The notes beneath the pieces were generated by a model. The model worked only from the letters and a program-made list of their open reading frames with translations, had not been told where the DNA came from and searched no databases. The position numbers and the translations under genes are program-made. 12,035 nucleotides of DNA, from assembly GCA_013696185.1 (NCBI GenBank), contig JACCZA010000144.1, forward strand, positions 1 to 12,035. The letters run 5' to 3'. This document shows, piece by piece, positions 1-6,556 of the stretch (its first letter is position 1; each line of letters opens with the position of its first letter). The DNA comes from Actinomycetota bacterium (lineage in GTDB: Bacteria; Actinomycetota; Thermoleophilia; Gaiellales; Gaiellaceae).

Positions 1-2993
1 AGCGCCGGGAGCACGAGCTGCGGGTCCCGGGCGCGGCGGGCGAGCTCGAGCCCACGCTCCGCGTCGCTCAGCGCCCCCGAGAGGTCGCCGCGGGCGAGCA
101 GGATGCGTCCGCGCAGACCGCGGCAGAAGCTCTCGAGGTAGTGCGGTGTACCGCCGGCCGACTCGGCGACGAAGTCGTCGGCGACGCGAAGCGCGCCGTC
201 CCAGTGCCCGCCCCAGTAGTACTCGGCCACGAGCTCGCCCTCGAGCCAGCGGATGTGCCGCGCGAGCCCGAACCGCTCGGCCACACGCCGGGCGTGGGCG
301 TGGGCCTCCAGCCGCCGCCCGAGGCGCCCCTGCTGCGCCTCCGTCTCCGCGAGGCGCAGGTAGCCGAGCGCCGCCTCGGGGGAGTTGATCCGCTCGGCGA
401 GCTCGATGCTCCGCTCGAGGTCGCCGATGCCGCCGAGATCGCCGCCGGCGATCCGCGCCGCGCCGAGCGTCGAAAGTGCGATCAGCGCCCTGTCCTCGAG
501 CCCGAGCGCCTCGGCCGCGGCCACCGCCTCGCGGCCGACGCGGATGGCTACGTCGTTGTCGTCGGCGCGGAGGTGGAAGCTCGCGAGGCAGACGAGGACG
601 AACGTGCCGGCTCGCGAGGGTGGCGTGCCCTCGAGCAGCTCGGCCGCCCGGCGGATGTGGGCCTCGGCGGCCTCCGGCTCGCCGCGGTTCGAGAGCAGCG
701 TGTAGAGCATCGCCTCCGCCTCGGCCGCGGCGGATCGATCGCCGGCGGCGAGCAGGCCCTCGCACGCCTCCTCGAGGATCTCGAAGCCCGCCTCCTCCGC
801 GTGGAAGCGCGCGCGCCCGAGTCGCAGGAGCAGGCGAGGCCGCGCCGGATCGTCCGGCGGACAGAGCTCGAGCGCCGCCACGAGGAGCCGCGCGGCCGAG
901 GGGAACGCGTTCAGGGACGCCGCCCGCTCCCCCGCCTCGGCGAGCGCGTGCCGGGCCCGTTCCTCGAGCCATGGCACGGCGTCCTCCTGGCCAGCGGCCC
1001 GGGCGAACCGGAGCGCCTGCTCGTAGTGGTGGGCAAGGAGCTCCGCGTGGTCGTCGGCGCGTCCGAGCCCCTCGATCCAGGCCGCCGCGCGCCGGTGCTT
1101 GTCTGCGCGGCTCGCCCGCGGCAGCTCGTTGTAGGCGACGTCCCGGAGGAGGACGTGACCGAACGCGTACTGCTGCTCCCCCGAGACGGAGGACGCGCGC
1201 ACACGGTGGACGAGCTCCCGTCGCTCGAGCGTGCGCAGGCGGCTCTCGGCCTCGGTGCGCTCTCGCCCGCCGAGCGCCGAGAGGGCACCGCTCCAGAAGC
1301 GTGCGCCGATCACCGCCGCGTCCTGCAGGAGCGCCTTGTCGGCCGGCTCGAGGGCGTCGAGCCGCGCCGCGACGATCGCCTGGAGGGACAGTGGCAGGGT
1401 CGAGTCGATCCGCTCGTCGAGCCGCCAGCCGGCGCCCTCGCGGCGCAAGGTGCCGCGGTCGACCAGCATGCGCACGTACTCCTCCGCATAGAGCGGGTTG
1501 CCGTCGGCGCGCTGGAGCAGGGGCGCCCGGAGCTCGCCGGGCAGGAGCCGCTGGTCGAGGAGGAGCGCGAGCAGCCTGCCGGTTTCCTCCCCCGAGAGGG
1601 CGCCGAGGGAGATCGCGACGGCGTTGCGCTTGCCGCCGCCCCACCCGGGCCGGCGCGCGAGCAGCTCCGGTCGCGTGGTGCAGAGAACGAGCAGCGGCAC
1701 GCCGCTGACCCAGTCGACGAGGGAGTCGACGAAGTCGAGCAGGCCGTCGTCGGCCCAGTGCAGGTCCTCGAGCACGAGCACGAGGGGGCCCCGCTCGGCG
1801 AGGAGCTCGAGGAAGCGTCGCCAGGCGGCGAAGGCCTCCTCGCCTCCCTGCTCGGGCCGCTCGTCCCGCTCGAGTCCGACGAGTACCCGCAGGTGCCCGG
1901 CGAGCCAGCGTCCCTCCTCGGCGTCGGTCTCGACGCGCTCGATCGCAGCCGCCAGCTTGCGCTCGATCTCGGCTGCCCGGTCGCTCTCGAGGATCCCCGC
2001 CTCCGCCTTCACGAGCTCGCCGAGCGCCCAGAAGGCGACCCCCTCGCCGTAGGGAAGACAGCGCCCTCGGAGCCAGACGAGGGGGCGCGGGTCGTCCGCG
2101 AGCGCCCGGCCGAGCTCCCAGACCAGCCGCGTCTTGCCGATGCCGGGAACGCCGATCACGGTCGCGAGCTGCGGCGAGGACTCCTGCCGTGCGCGCGCGA
2201 GCGCGTCGTGCAGGAGCGACAGCTCCCGCCTGCGGCCGACAAGCGCCGTCCGCGGCGGTCGGAAGTCGTCGGCCGGCAGGGCGGTTCTCGCTGAGACGGC
2301 AGCCCACGCAGCGACGGGCTCCACCTTGCCCTTGGCCCGGATCGGCGCGTGCGGCTCGTACTCGATCGCGCCGCACGTGGCCCGATAGGTGACCTCGCCG
2401 ACGAGGACGGCGTTCGCCTCCGCCGCCTCCTGCAGGCGGAAGCAGGTGTTGACGACGTCGCCGGTGGCCATGCCCTGCCCGGCGCCGGGCCGGGCTCCGA
2501 GCGCCACGAGCGCCTCGCCCGTGTTCACGCCGATGCGCAGCCGGCTCCCGGCACCGCGCCCGGCCACGGTGTCTCGGATCGCGAGCGCGCAGCGGACCGC
2601 GCGCTCCGGGTCGTCCTCGTGGGCGATCGGAGCGCCGAACAGCGCCATCACGGCGTCGCCGATGTACTTCTCCACCGTGCCGCCGTGGCGCTCGAGCTCC
2701 GCCCGCACGGTCTCGAAGAGCGGGCCGAGCGTCTCCGCCACGTCCTCGGGGTCGGCGCGCTCGCCGAGACCCGTCGAGTCGACGAGGTCGGCGAAGAGCA
2801 CGGTGACCACCTTGCGCTCCGTGCCGCTGCGCCGACTCTCGCCGACCGGCGCGCCGCAGGACGGGCAGAAGCGCGCGGGGGACGGAAGCGCCTCGCCGCA
2901 CTCGGGGCACGCGAGGACGAGGGCGCCCCCGCAGTCGGAGCAGAAGCGCGAGGACGCCTCGTTGCGCGCTCCACACGCGGCACAGAGCTGCAT
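1..2993 (-). CDS. Adenylate cyclase (class III) fused to AAA+ ATPase and helical repeats; 3' end off window
   Basis: The frame is open from an ATG at 2993 to the left edge: 997 codons plus two bases, with no stop reached. Residues 4-21 and 29-46 form two CxxC...CxxC zinc ribbons. The cyclase domain spans about 58-235. Metal aspartates are D69 (FADLVDST) and D113 (IGDAV), K109 fits the adenine-selecting lysine, and D179, N182 and R186 (GDVVNTCFR) fit the substrate and transition-state residues, so it should be active and make cAMP from ATP. An AAA+ module follows, with Walker A GVPGIGKT at 281-288 and Walker B ending E409-D410 (LVLVLEDLHWAD). The rest is Ala/Leu/Glu-rich helical sequence that looks TPR-like. 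This is the architecture of large actinobacterial cyclase/ATPase regulators, but no LuxR-type C-terminal domain can be checked because the end is missing. The start is chosen because the first ribbon begins at residue 4; GGAG abuts the ATG too closely to act as a normal ribosome site. The role is probably signalling; the ligand is unknown. Confidence 0.93.
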   Translation of the reverse strand, partial: MQLCAACGARNEASSRFCSDCGGALVLACPECGEALPSPARFCPSCGAPVGESRRSGTERKVVTVLFADLVDSTGLGERADPEDVAETLGPLFETVRAELERHGGTVEKYIGDAVMALFGAPIAHEDDPERAVRCALAIRDTVAGRGAGSRLRIGVNTGEALVALGARPGAGQGMATGDVVNTCFRLQEAAEANAVLVGEVTYRATCGAIEYEPHAPIRAKGKVEPVAAWAAVSARTALPADDFRPPRTALVGRRRELSLLHDALARARQESSPQLATVIGVPGIGKTRLVWELGRALADDPRPLVWLRGRCLPYGEGVAFWALGELVKAEAGILESDRAAEIERKLAAAIERVETDAEEGRWLAGHLRVLVGLERDERPEQGGEEAFAAWRRFLELLAERGPLVLVLEDLHWADDGLLDFVDSLVDWVSGVPLLVLCTTRPELLARRPGWGGGKRNAVAISLGALSGEETGRLLALLLDQRLLPGELRAPLLQRADGNPLYAEEYVRMLVDRGTLRREGAGWRLDERIDSTLPLSLQAIVAARLDALEPADKALLQDAAVIGARFWSGALSALGGRERTEAESRLRTLERRELVHRVRASSVSGEQQYAFGHVLLRDVAYNELPRASRADKHRRAAAWIEGLGRADDHAELLAHHYEQALRFARAAGQEDAVPWLEERARHALAEAGERAASLNAFPSAARLLVAALELCPPDDPARPRLLLRLGRARFHAEEAGFEILEEACEGLLAAGDRSAAAEAEAMLYTLLSNRGEPEAAEAHIRRAAELLEGTPPSRAGTFVLVCLASFHLRADDNDVAIRVGREAVAAAEALGLEDRALIALSTLGAARIAGGDLGGIGDLERSIELAERINSPEAALGYLRLAETEAQQGRLGRRLEAHAHARRVAERFGLARHIRWLEGELVAEYYWGGHWDGALRVADDFVAESAGGTPHYLESFCRGLRGRILLARGDLSGALSDAERGLELARRARDPQLVLPA

Positions 2994-3002
2994 CTCCGGC
3001 CG

Positions 3003-3008
3003 AGGATA
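3003..3008 (-). promoter_or_regulatory. -10 element of cyclase gene
   Basis: TATCCT on the minus strand lies 9 nt before the ATG at 2993. A transcript starting about 7 nt downstream would have a leader of only a few bases. No convincing -35 is seen. It shares the 2994-3071 intergenic region with the divergent promoter at 3060-3065; a CACGTG palindrome (3020-3025) lies between them. Confidence 0.5.
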
Positions 3009-3059
3009 GAGCGTTCCGTCACGTGCGCGAGACGCTGCCGGCTCCCCCGTCGAAGCATC

Positions 3060-3065
3060 TACGCT
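3060..3065 (+). promoter_or_regulatory. -10 element, leaderless promoter of secreted protein gene
   Basis: TACGCT lies 6 nt before the GTG at 3072, and no Shine-Dalgarno is present in that gap. The spacing places the transcription start at or next to the start codon. Confidence 0.5.
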
Positions 3066-3071
3066 CGCCGC

Positions 3072-3560
3072 GTGCGCCTGGTCCCGCTGCTCGCCGCACT
3101 CGCGCTCGCCGGCTCGGCGGACGCCGCCCTCCCGCGGGCGGGCGTGCTCGTGCCGGGACGCAGCCTCGGCGGCATCGAGCTGGGTGCGGCCGCCGCGGAG
3201 GTGAAGGCGATCTGGGGCTCCCGCTTCGGCCGCTGCCGCTCGTGCTCGGGGACGACGTGGTACTTCAACCTGCGCCCCTTCCAACCCCAGGGAGCCGGCG
3301 TCGAGCTCCTGAACGGCAGGGTCGTGGCCGTGTTCACGCTGTGGTCGCCGCCCGGCTGGCGGACGACCAGGGGCCTGCGACTCGGCGACACCTCGGCGCG
3401 CGTGACGAGCCTGTACCGACCCGTCGGGCGCTTCACCTGCAGCGAGCGGCTGACCGCGCTCACGGTCGCGAGCGGCACGACGATCACCGCCTTCTACGTC
3501 CTCGACGAGCAGCTCTGGGGGTTCGGCCTCGTGCGAGCGGGAGTGTCGGTCTGCCGCTGA
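3072..3560 (+). CDS. Small secreted protein with two BamE-like half repeats, function unknown
   Basis: The predicted product is 162 aa. Residues 1-19 look like a Sec signal peptide: R2, a Leu/Ala/Pro-rich core, then ADA-A with likely cleavage after residue 18. The mature part has a 'SLGGIELGA...VKAIWG' segment (about 31-49) and a related 'GLRLGDTSARVTSLY' segment near residue 105. This is the pattern of a short beta/alpha unit repeated twice, as in BamE/SmpA-like folds. C55 and C58 plus two late cysteines (one in RFTCSE, one penultimate) could form disulfides outside the cell. The GTG start is chosen because it directly precedes the signal peptide and sits 6 nt after a TACGCT -10. The gene is divergent from the cyclase and convergent with the HAD gene, with only 8 bases between their stops. 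I recognise the style of a hypothetical protein common in Thermoleophilia but know no function. Confidence 0.8.
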   Translation: MRLVPLLAALALAGSADAALPRAGVLVPGRSLGGIELGAAAAEVKAIWGSRFGRCRSCSGTTWYFNLRPFQPQGAGVELLNGRVVAVFTLWSPPGWRTTRGLRLGDTSARVTSLYRPVGRFTCSERLTALTVASGTTITAFYVLDEQLWGFGLVRAGVSVCR

Positions 3561-3568
3561 GGCGAAGC

Positions 3569-4255
3569 TCAGCCGGGCCGCTCGAGCCCGAGCGCCGCCG
3601 GCAGCGCGAGCAAGGTGGGCAGCCGGTCCTCGATCTCGGGATGGCGATCCTCCCGGTCGAGCAGGAACGCTCGCATGCCGAGCGCGCGCGCCCCCTCGAC
3701 GTCGTCCTCCAGCGAGTCCCCGACCATGACGGCGGCCTCGGGCGCGACGTCGAGCAGCTCGAGCACCGCCCTGAAGATGCTCGGGCTCGGCTTCGTCCTG
3801 CCGTGCGTGCGCGAGCCGAGGGCGGCGTCGACATCGAGCCGGTGGTGCGCGACGAACTCCTCGAGATTCCGCCCCGTGTTCGAGACGAGCGCGAGCCTGA
3901 GCCCGTGGCGGCGAAGCTCCTCGAGCACCGGCAGCGTGTCCTCGTAGAGATCGAAGTTCGCGTGGTGCTCCCACGCGCGCGTCATCTCCTCGGCGCAGGC
4001 ACGAGCGCCCTCCGCCTCACCTCCCATCCCGCGGATGATCCGCTCGGTGAAGGCGATCCAGATCTCGTCGTCGTGCTCGAGCTCCGGGTGCCGCTGCAGA
4101 TGGCGGAGCGCCTGCTCGCGAGCCTCGCCGTAGCGCTCGGGGGCGATCGTCAGCCCGTATCGCTCGCCGAGCCTGCGATAGCCCTCCGGGCCGAGGTCGG
4201 CTCCGGGCTTGACGAGCGTGAAGTCGACGTCGAAGAGGACCGCGCGGGGCCTCAC
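3569..4255 (-). CDS. HAD-superfamily phosphatase
   Basis: The predicted product is 228 aa, a cytoplasmic Mg2+-dependent phosphohydrolase with all four HAD motifs. Motif I is DVDFT with nucleophile D9 and acid/base D11, motif II is S125-N126-T127, motif III is K155 in GRTKPSPS, and motif IV is GDSLEDD (179-185). The helical insert between motifs I and II (about 20-110) is a C1-type cap like those of phosphoglycolate phosphatase and YjjG/HAD-IA proteins. The substrate cannot be told from sequence. It starts with GTG at 4255, whose bases overlap the TGA of the upstream amidase gene (GTGA, 4-base overlap). Translation is therefore probably coupled, and the two genes form one operon read from the promoter near 5099. 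The last 15 or so residues are a Leu/Ala/Pro-rich tail of no clear role. Confidence 0.93.
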   Translation of the reverse strand: MRPRAVLFDVDFTLVKPGADLGPEGYRRLGERYGLTIAPERYGEAREQALRHLQRHPELEHDDEIWIAFTERIIRGMGGEAEGARACAEEMTRAWEHHANFDLYEDTLPVLEELRRHGLRLALVSNTGRNLEEFVAHHRLDVDAALGSRTHGRTKPSPSIFRAVLELLDVAPEAAVMVGDSLEDDVEGARALGMRAFLLDREDRHPEIEDRLPTLLALPAALGLERPG

Positions 4256-5091
4256 ACCGGCTGCGGCCAGCGGTATGCAGCCTCCTGGCGGTGGGCGAGC
4301 GACGGCAGCCGTGCACGGACGTCCTCGAGCCTCCCGCGGTCGAGCTCGGCCGAGATCACGGTCTCCTCATCGGGCGCCTGGGCGAGGACGAGCCCCCAGG
4401 GATCGACGATCATCGAGCGCCCGTAGCTCGGCGGGCGCCCGGGGAGGGTCTGCCCGATCTGCGCGGCGGCGGCGACGTAGAGCTGGTTCTCGACGGCCCG
4501 GGCGCGCAGGAGGAGCTCCCAGTGGTCCTTCCCCGTGTGGAGCGTGAAGTGGGCCGGCACGGTCACGAGGAGCGCCCCCTCGAGCGCCAGGATGCGGTAG
4601 AGCTCGGGAAAGCGGAGGTCGTAGCAGATGGAGAGGCCGAGGGGCCACTCGGGGCCCGGCGAGACGACCGGCTCGGAGCCCGGCTCCTCCGCCTCCGACT
4701 CGCGGTAGACCTGGCCGCCCACTTCCACGTCGAAGAGGTGGATCTTGCGGTAGACGGCGGCGAGCTCACCGTCGGCGGCGAAGACTAGGCTCGTGTTCGA
4801 GAGCTTCTCGCGCCCCGGGCGGCGCTCGGTGATCGAGCCGCCGACGAGGGTGATGCCATAGCCGCGCGCCCAGCGGCGCATCGCCTCGAAGGACTCGCCC
4901 TCCTCGAGCACCTCCGAGGCGGCGTGCAGCACCTCGGCGCCGCCGATCGCGTTCCACTTCTCGGGCAGGACGACGACGTCGGCCCCCGTCGAGGCGGCCC
5001 GCGCGACGAGGGACTCCGCGCGCTCGAGGTTCGCCGACTTGTCGGGCCCGCTCGTGAGCTGGACGCAGGCGACGCGGAGCCGGTCGGACAC
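4252..5091 (-). CDS. Carbon-nitrogen hydrolase, Nit1/Nit2-like omega-amidase family
   Basis: The predicted product is 279 aa, close to the usual nitrilase-superfamily length. It shows the full catalytic triad: E44 (VVLPEKWN), K116 (YRKIHLFD) and C156 (LSICYDLRFPELYR). The YRKIHLFD and CYDLRFPE signatures are closest to the Nit branch, that is deaminated-glutathione amidase and omega-amidase (2-oxoglutaramate/2-oxosuccinamate hydrolysis), rather than to true nitrilases. The exact substrate is inference. The frame stays open upstream, but the GTG at 5091 (MSDRLRVACVQLT) is preferred: it sits at the typical family N-terminus and 7 nt behind a TATCCT -10. Upstream in-frame codons would run towards the hairpin and tRNA. 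It is first in an operon with the HAD phosphatase, which fits a metabolite-repair pair. Confidence 0.93.
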   Translation of the reverse strand: MSDRLRVACVQLTSGPDKSANLERAESLVARAASTGADVVVLPEKWNAIGGAEVLHAASEVLEEGESFEAMRRWARGYGITLVGGSITERRPGREKLSNTSLVFAADGELAAVYRKIHLFDVEVGGQVYRESEAEEPGSEPVVSPGPEWPLGLSICYDLRFPELYRILALEGALLVTVPAHFTLHTGKDHWELLLRARAVENQLYVAAAAQIGQTLPGRPPSYGRSMIVDPWGLVLAQAPDEETVISAELDRGRLEDVRARLPSLAHRQEAAYRWPQPV

Positions 5092-5098
5092 GCCCGCG

Positions 5099-5104
5099 AG
5101 GATA
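5099..5104 (-). promoter_or_regulatory. -10 element, leaderless promoter of amidase-HAD operon
   Basis: TATCCT on the minus strand sits 7 nt before the GTG at 5091, with no Shine-Dalgarno between. No TTGACA-like -35 is found at the expected distance. Confidence 0.5.
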
Positions 5105-5106
5105 GC

Positions 5107-5121
5107 GCGCGACGGTCGCGC
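5107..5121. promoter_or_regulatory. 15-bp palindrome in the amidase promoter, possible operator
   Basis: GCGCGAC-G-GTCGCGC is a perfect 7+1+7 inverted repeat. It begins 2 bp upstream of the -10 of the amidase operon, inside the -10/-35 spacer, where a bound repressor would block RNA polymerase. GC-rich palindromes arise easily by chance here, so this is a candidate only. Confidence 0.3.
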
Positions 5122-5179
5122 TCCCGACTCACCGAGCCGAACGGGATCGCTATGCCTGTGGTGCGCCGAGTGCAAGCGG

Positions 5180-5205
5180 GCGGGGGAACCCTGGCGTTCC
5201 CCCGC
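5180..5205 (-). terminator. Strong hairpin downstream of tRNA-Pro
   Basis: A perfect 10-bp stem (GCGGGGGAAC with GTTCCCCCGC) with a 6-base loop starts 6 nt after the tRNA 3' end. No U-run follows, so it is not a classical intrinsic terminator. Its place between the tRNA and the amidase promoter suggests transcript termination or 3'-end protection. It is near-symmetric on both strands. Confidence 0.5.
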
Positions 5206-5211
5206 GGGCAA

Positions 5212-5285
5212 TCGGGGTGCCCAGATTCGAACTGGGGACCTCTCCGACCCGAACGGAGCGCGCTACCAGGCTGCGCCACACCCCG
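5212..5285 (-). tRNA. tRNA-Pro (anticodon CGG)
   Basis: A complete 74-nt cloverleaf reads on the minus strand. The acceptor stem is CGGGGTG/CACCCCG and the D-arm is GCGC-AGCCTGGTA-GCGC. The anticodon arm is CTCCG-TTCGGGT-CGGAG with CGG at positions 34-36. A 5-nt variable loop follows, then the T-arm CCCAG-TTCGAAT-CTGGG and discriminator A at 5212. It decodes CCG, a common proline codon in these genes. CCA is not encoded (TTG follows), so it must be added enzymatically. A strong hairpin follows at once. Confidence 0.97.
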
Positions 5286-5293
5286 AGCGCCGA

Positions 5294-5299
5294 AGGGTA
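5294..5299 (-). promoter_or_regulatory. -10 element of tRNA-Pro
   Basis: TACCCT on the minus strand ends 8 nt before the first base of the tRNA, so transcription would begin almost exactly at the mature 5' end. The same TANNNT form and spacing are seen at the leaderless protein genes. No -35 is evident. Confidence 0.4.
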
Positions 5300-5384
5300 C
5301 CGGCTCGACCCGAGCCGCGCCCGTGCCCGTCGTCCGCCTCGAAGTCGCGACGGACTCGTCACAATTCGGCGACCCGCGCGCCGC

Positions 5385-5390
5385 TACGTT
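5385..5390 (+). promoter_or_regulatory. -10 element of ssb
   Basis: TACGTT lies 30 nt before the ssb ATG. A start about 7 nt downstream would give a leader of roughly 24 nt carrying a strong purine-rich ribosome site, unlike the leaderless neighbours. The -35 is not clear. Confidence 0.4.
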
Positions 5391-5406
5391 GTCGTCCACG
5401 GCAACG

Positions 5407-5416
5407 AGAGGAGGAG
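5407..5416 (+). promoter_or_regulatory. Shine-Dalgarno of ssb
   Basis: The stretch AGAGGAGGAG ends a few bases before the ATG at 5421. This strong ribosome site fixes the start. Confidence 0.75.
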
Positions 5417-5420
5417 CAGG

Positions 5421-5780
5421 ATGAACGTGGTGACGCTGATCGGCGACCTCGCGACGGACGTCGAGCTGCGCGAGCTCGCCGACGACAAGCGCGTGGCGCG
5501 ATTCCTCGTCGCGATCGACCGTCCCGGCGGGGCCGGGGGTGCGGACTTCGTGCGCGTGTCGGCCTGGAACAAGCAGGCGGAGGTCTGCTCACGGTTCCTC
5601 GCGAAGGGCAAGCGCGTCGCGGTCGACGGGCGCCTGCGCAGCCGCAGCTGGGAGGACGCCGACGGCAAGCGCCGGAGCGCCGTCGAGGTCGTCGCGAGCA
5701 GCGTGCAGTTCCTGTCCGCGCGAGACGAGGCGCCGGGCGGGCAGGAGACGCCGTTCGCCGGCGCGACGGCGCGCTCGTAG
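5421..5780 (+). CDS. ssb: Short single-stranded DNA-binding protein (SSB family)
   Basis: The predicted product is 119 aa and is almost only the OB fold. The N-terminal MNVVTLIGDLATDVELREL, the FVRVSAWNKQAE segment with W49, CSRFLAKGKRVAVDGRLRSRSW (W77) and the final VEVVASSVQFL strand (89-98) are typical of bacterial SSB. It binds ssDNA, most likely as a tetramer. Full-length SSBs run 150-200 aa and end in an acidic tail with a PF tip that recruits repair and replication proteins. This one stops after about 20 linker residues (ETPFAGATARS) with no acidic tip, so it resembles the short second SSB paralogs of Gram-positives. It stands away from rpsF/rpsR, the usual neighbours of the main ssb, which fits a paralog. 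The start is fixed by a strong Shine-Dalgarno. The nif3 gene follows 32 bases downstream with its own -10. Confidence 0.93.
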   Translation: MNVVTLIGDLATDVELRELADDKRVARFLVAIDRPGGAGGADFVRVSAWNKQAEVCSRFLAKGKRVAVDGRLRSRSWEDADGKRRSAVEVVASSVQFLSARDEAPGGQETPFAGATARS

Positions 5781-5800
5781 CCACCACGCGGGGAGGCCAC

Positions 5801-5806
5801 TACGAT
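5801..5806 (+). promoter_or_regulatory. -10 element, leaderless promoter of nif3-like gene
   Basis: TACGAT lies 6 nt before the GTG at 5813, within the short gap after ssb. The nif3 gene may thus have its own leaderless transcript in addition to ssb read-through. Confidence 0.5.
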
Positions 5807-5812
5807 CGAGGC

Positions 5813-6556
5813 GTGGCCGACCGCGACGAGCTTCTCGCGTATGCGGACGAGCTCCTGGACGCCGCCTCGTATCCGGAGTACGGGCCGGCGGGAGCGCAGG
5901 TGCTGGGGGCGAGCGAGGTGCGGGCGATCGCGTGCGGCGTCTCCTCCTCGCGCGAGCTCTTCGAGCAGTCGGCCGCCCGTGGCGCTCAGCTCGTGCTCGT
6001 GCACCACGGCCTCTTCTGGCGGAACGAGCCGCTCGTGGTCGACGCACGGCTGGGCGGTCGCCTGCGCGTGCTGCTCGAGGCGGAGCTGACGCTCGCCGCC
6101 TACCACCTGCCGCTCGACGCGCACCCGGAGCTCGGCAACAACGCCCAGCTCGCGCGCCGGCTGGGAGTCGAGCCGGACCGCGCCTTCGCCGGTATCGGCC
6201 TGGGCGGGAGGCTGGCGCATCCGCTCGCCCTCGAGCGCTTCGTCCAGGACGTCGGGTCGCTGCTCGAGCGCGAGCCGCTCGTCTTCGCCGGAGGGCCGTC
6301 CGAGGTGCGGCGTGTCGCGATCTCGACGGGCGCCGCGGGGCACGACCTCGTCCAGGCCGCGCGCGAGGGGTACGACCTGCTCCTGACCGGCGAGCCGGAG
6401 GAGCCGAGCCTGCACACGGCACGTGAGCTCGGGATCACCCTCGTCGCCGGCGGCCACTACGCGACAGAGCGCTTCGGCGTGCAGGCGCTCGCCGCGCGCC
6501 TAGCCGAGCGGTTCGGGCTCGACTGGAGCTTCGTCGACCTCCCGAATCCAGTGTAG
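5813..6556 (+). CDS. NIF3/YbgI-family dinuclear metal-binding protein
   Basis: The predicted product is 247 aa, the same length as E. coli YbgI. Metal ligands are in place: H64-H65 (VLVHHGLFWR), D102 (YHLPLDAHPELGNNAQL), and H215 and E219 (AGGHYATERFG). The HHG, LPLDAHPELGNN and GHxATE motifs are diagnostic of the family, often labelled Nif3-like or 'GTP cyclohydrolase I type 2'. That enzymatic name is not well proven, and the usual cellular role is unsettled. The protein is expected to be a cytoplasmic toroidal hexamer. The GTG at 5813 is chosen because the product then matches family N-termini and a TACGAT -10 lies 6 nt upstream; reading further upstream would run into ssb. The last 57 bases overlap the 3' end of the convergent hydrolase gene. 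Confidence 0.94.
   Translation: MADRDELLAYADELLDAASYPEYGPAGAQVLGASEVRAIACGVSSSRELFEQSAARGAQLVLVHHGLFWRNEPLVVDARLGGRLRVLLEAELTLAAYHLPLDAHPELGNNAQLARRLGVEPDRAFAGIGLGGRLAHPLALERFVQDVGSLLEREPLVFAGGPSEVRRVAISTGAAGHDLVQAAREGYDLLLTGEPEEPSLHTARELGITLVAGGHYATERFGVQALAARLAERFGLDWSFVDLPNPV

Noticed and set aside
141..2294. 717-codon open frame on the plus strand opposite the cyclase gene, and similar long frames elsewhere
   Set aside because: It is a by-product of GC-rich codon use. It mirrors the cyclase codons, shows low-complexity Arg/Glu/Pro composition and no domain, while the minus strand has clear zinc-ribbon, cyclase and AAA+ motifs.
3020..3025. CACGTG palindrome between the divergent cyclase and secreted-protein promoters as an operator
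   Set aside because: A single 6-bp palindrome with no second copy or flanking symmetry; too weak to call.
5092..5211. N-terminal extension of the amidase up to 5211
   Set aside because: It would translate the promoter, the palindrome and part of the hairpin; the family N-terminus begins at MSDRLRVACVQ.
5217..5420. Upstream extension of ssb from 5217
   Set aside because: It reads antisense through the tRNA, and the strong Shine-Dalgarno fixes the ATG at 5421.
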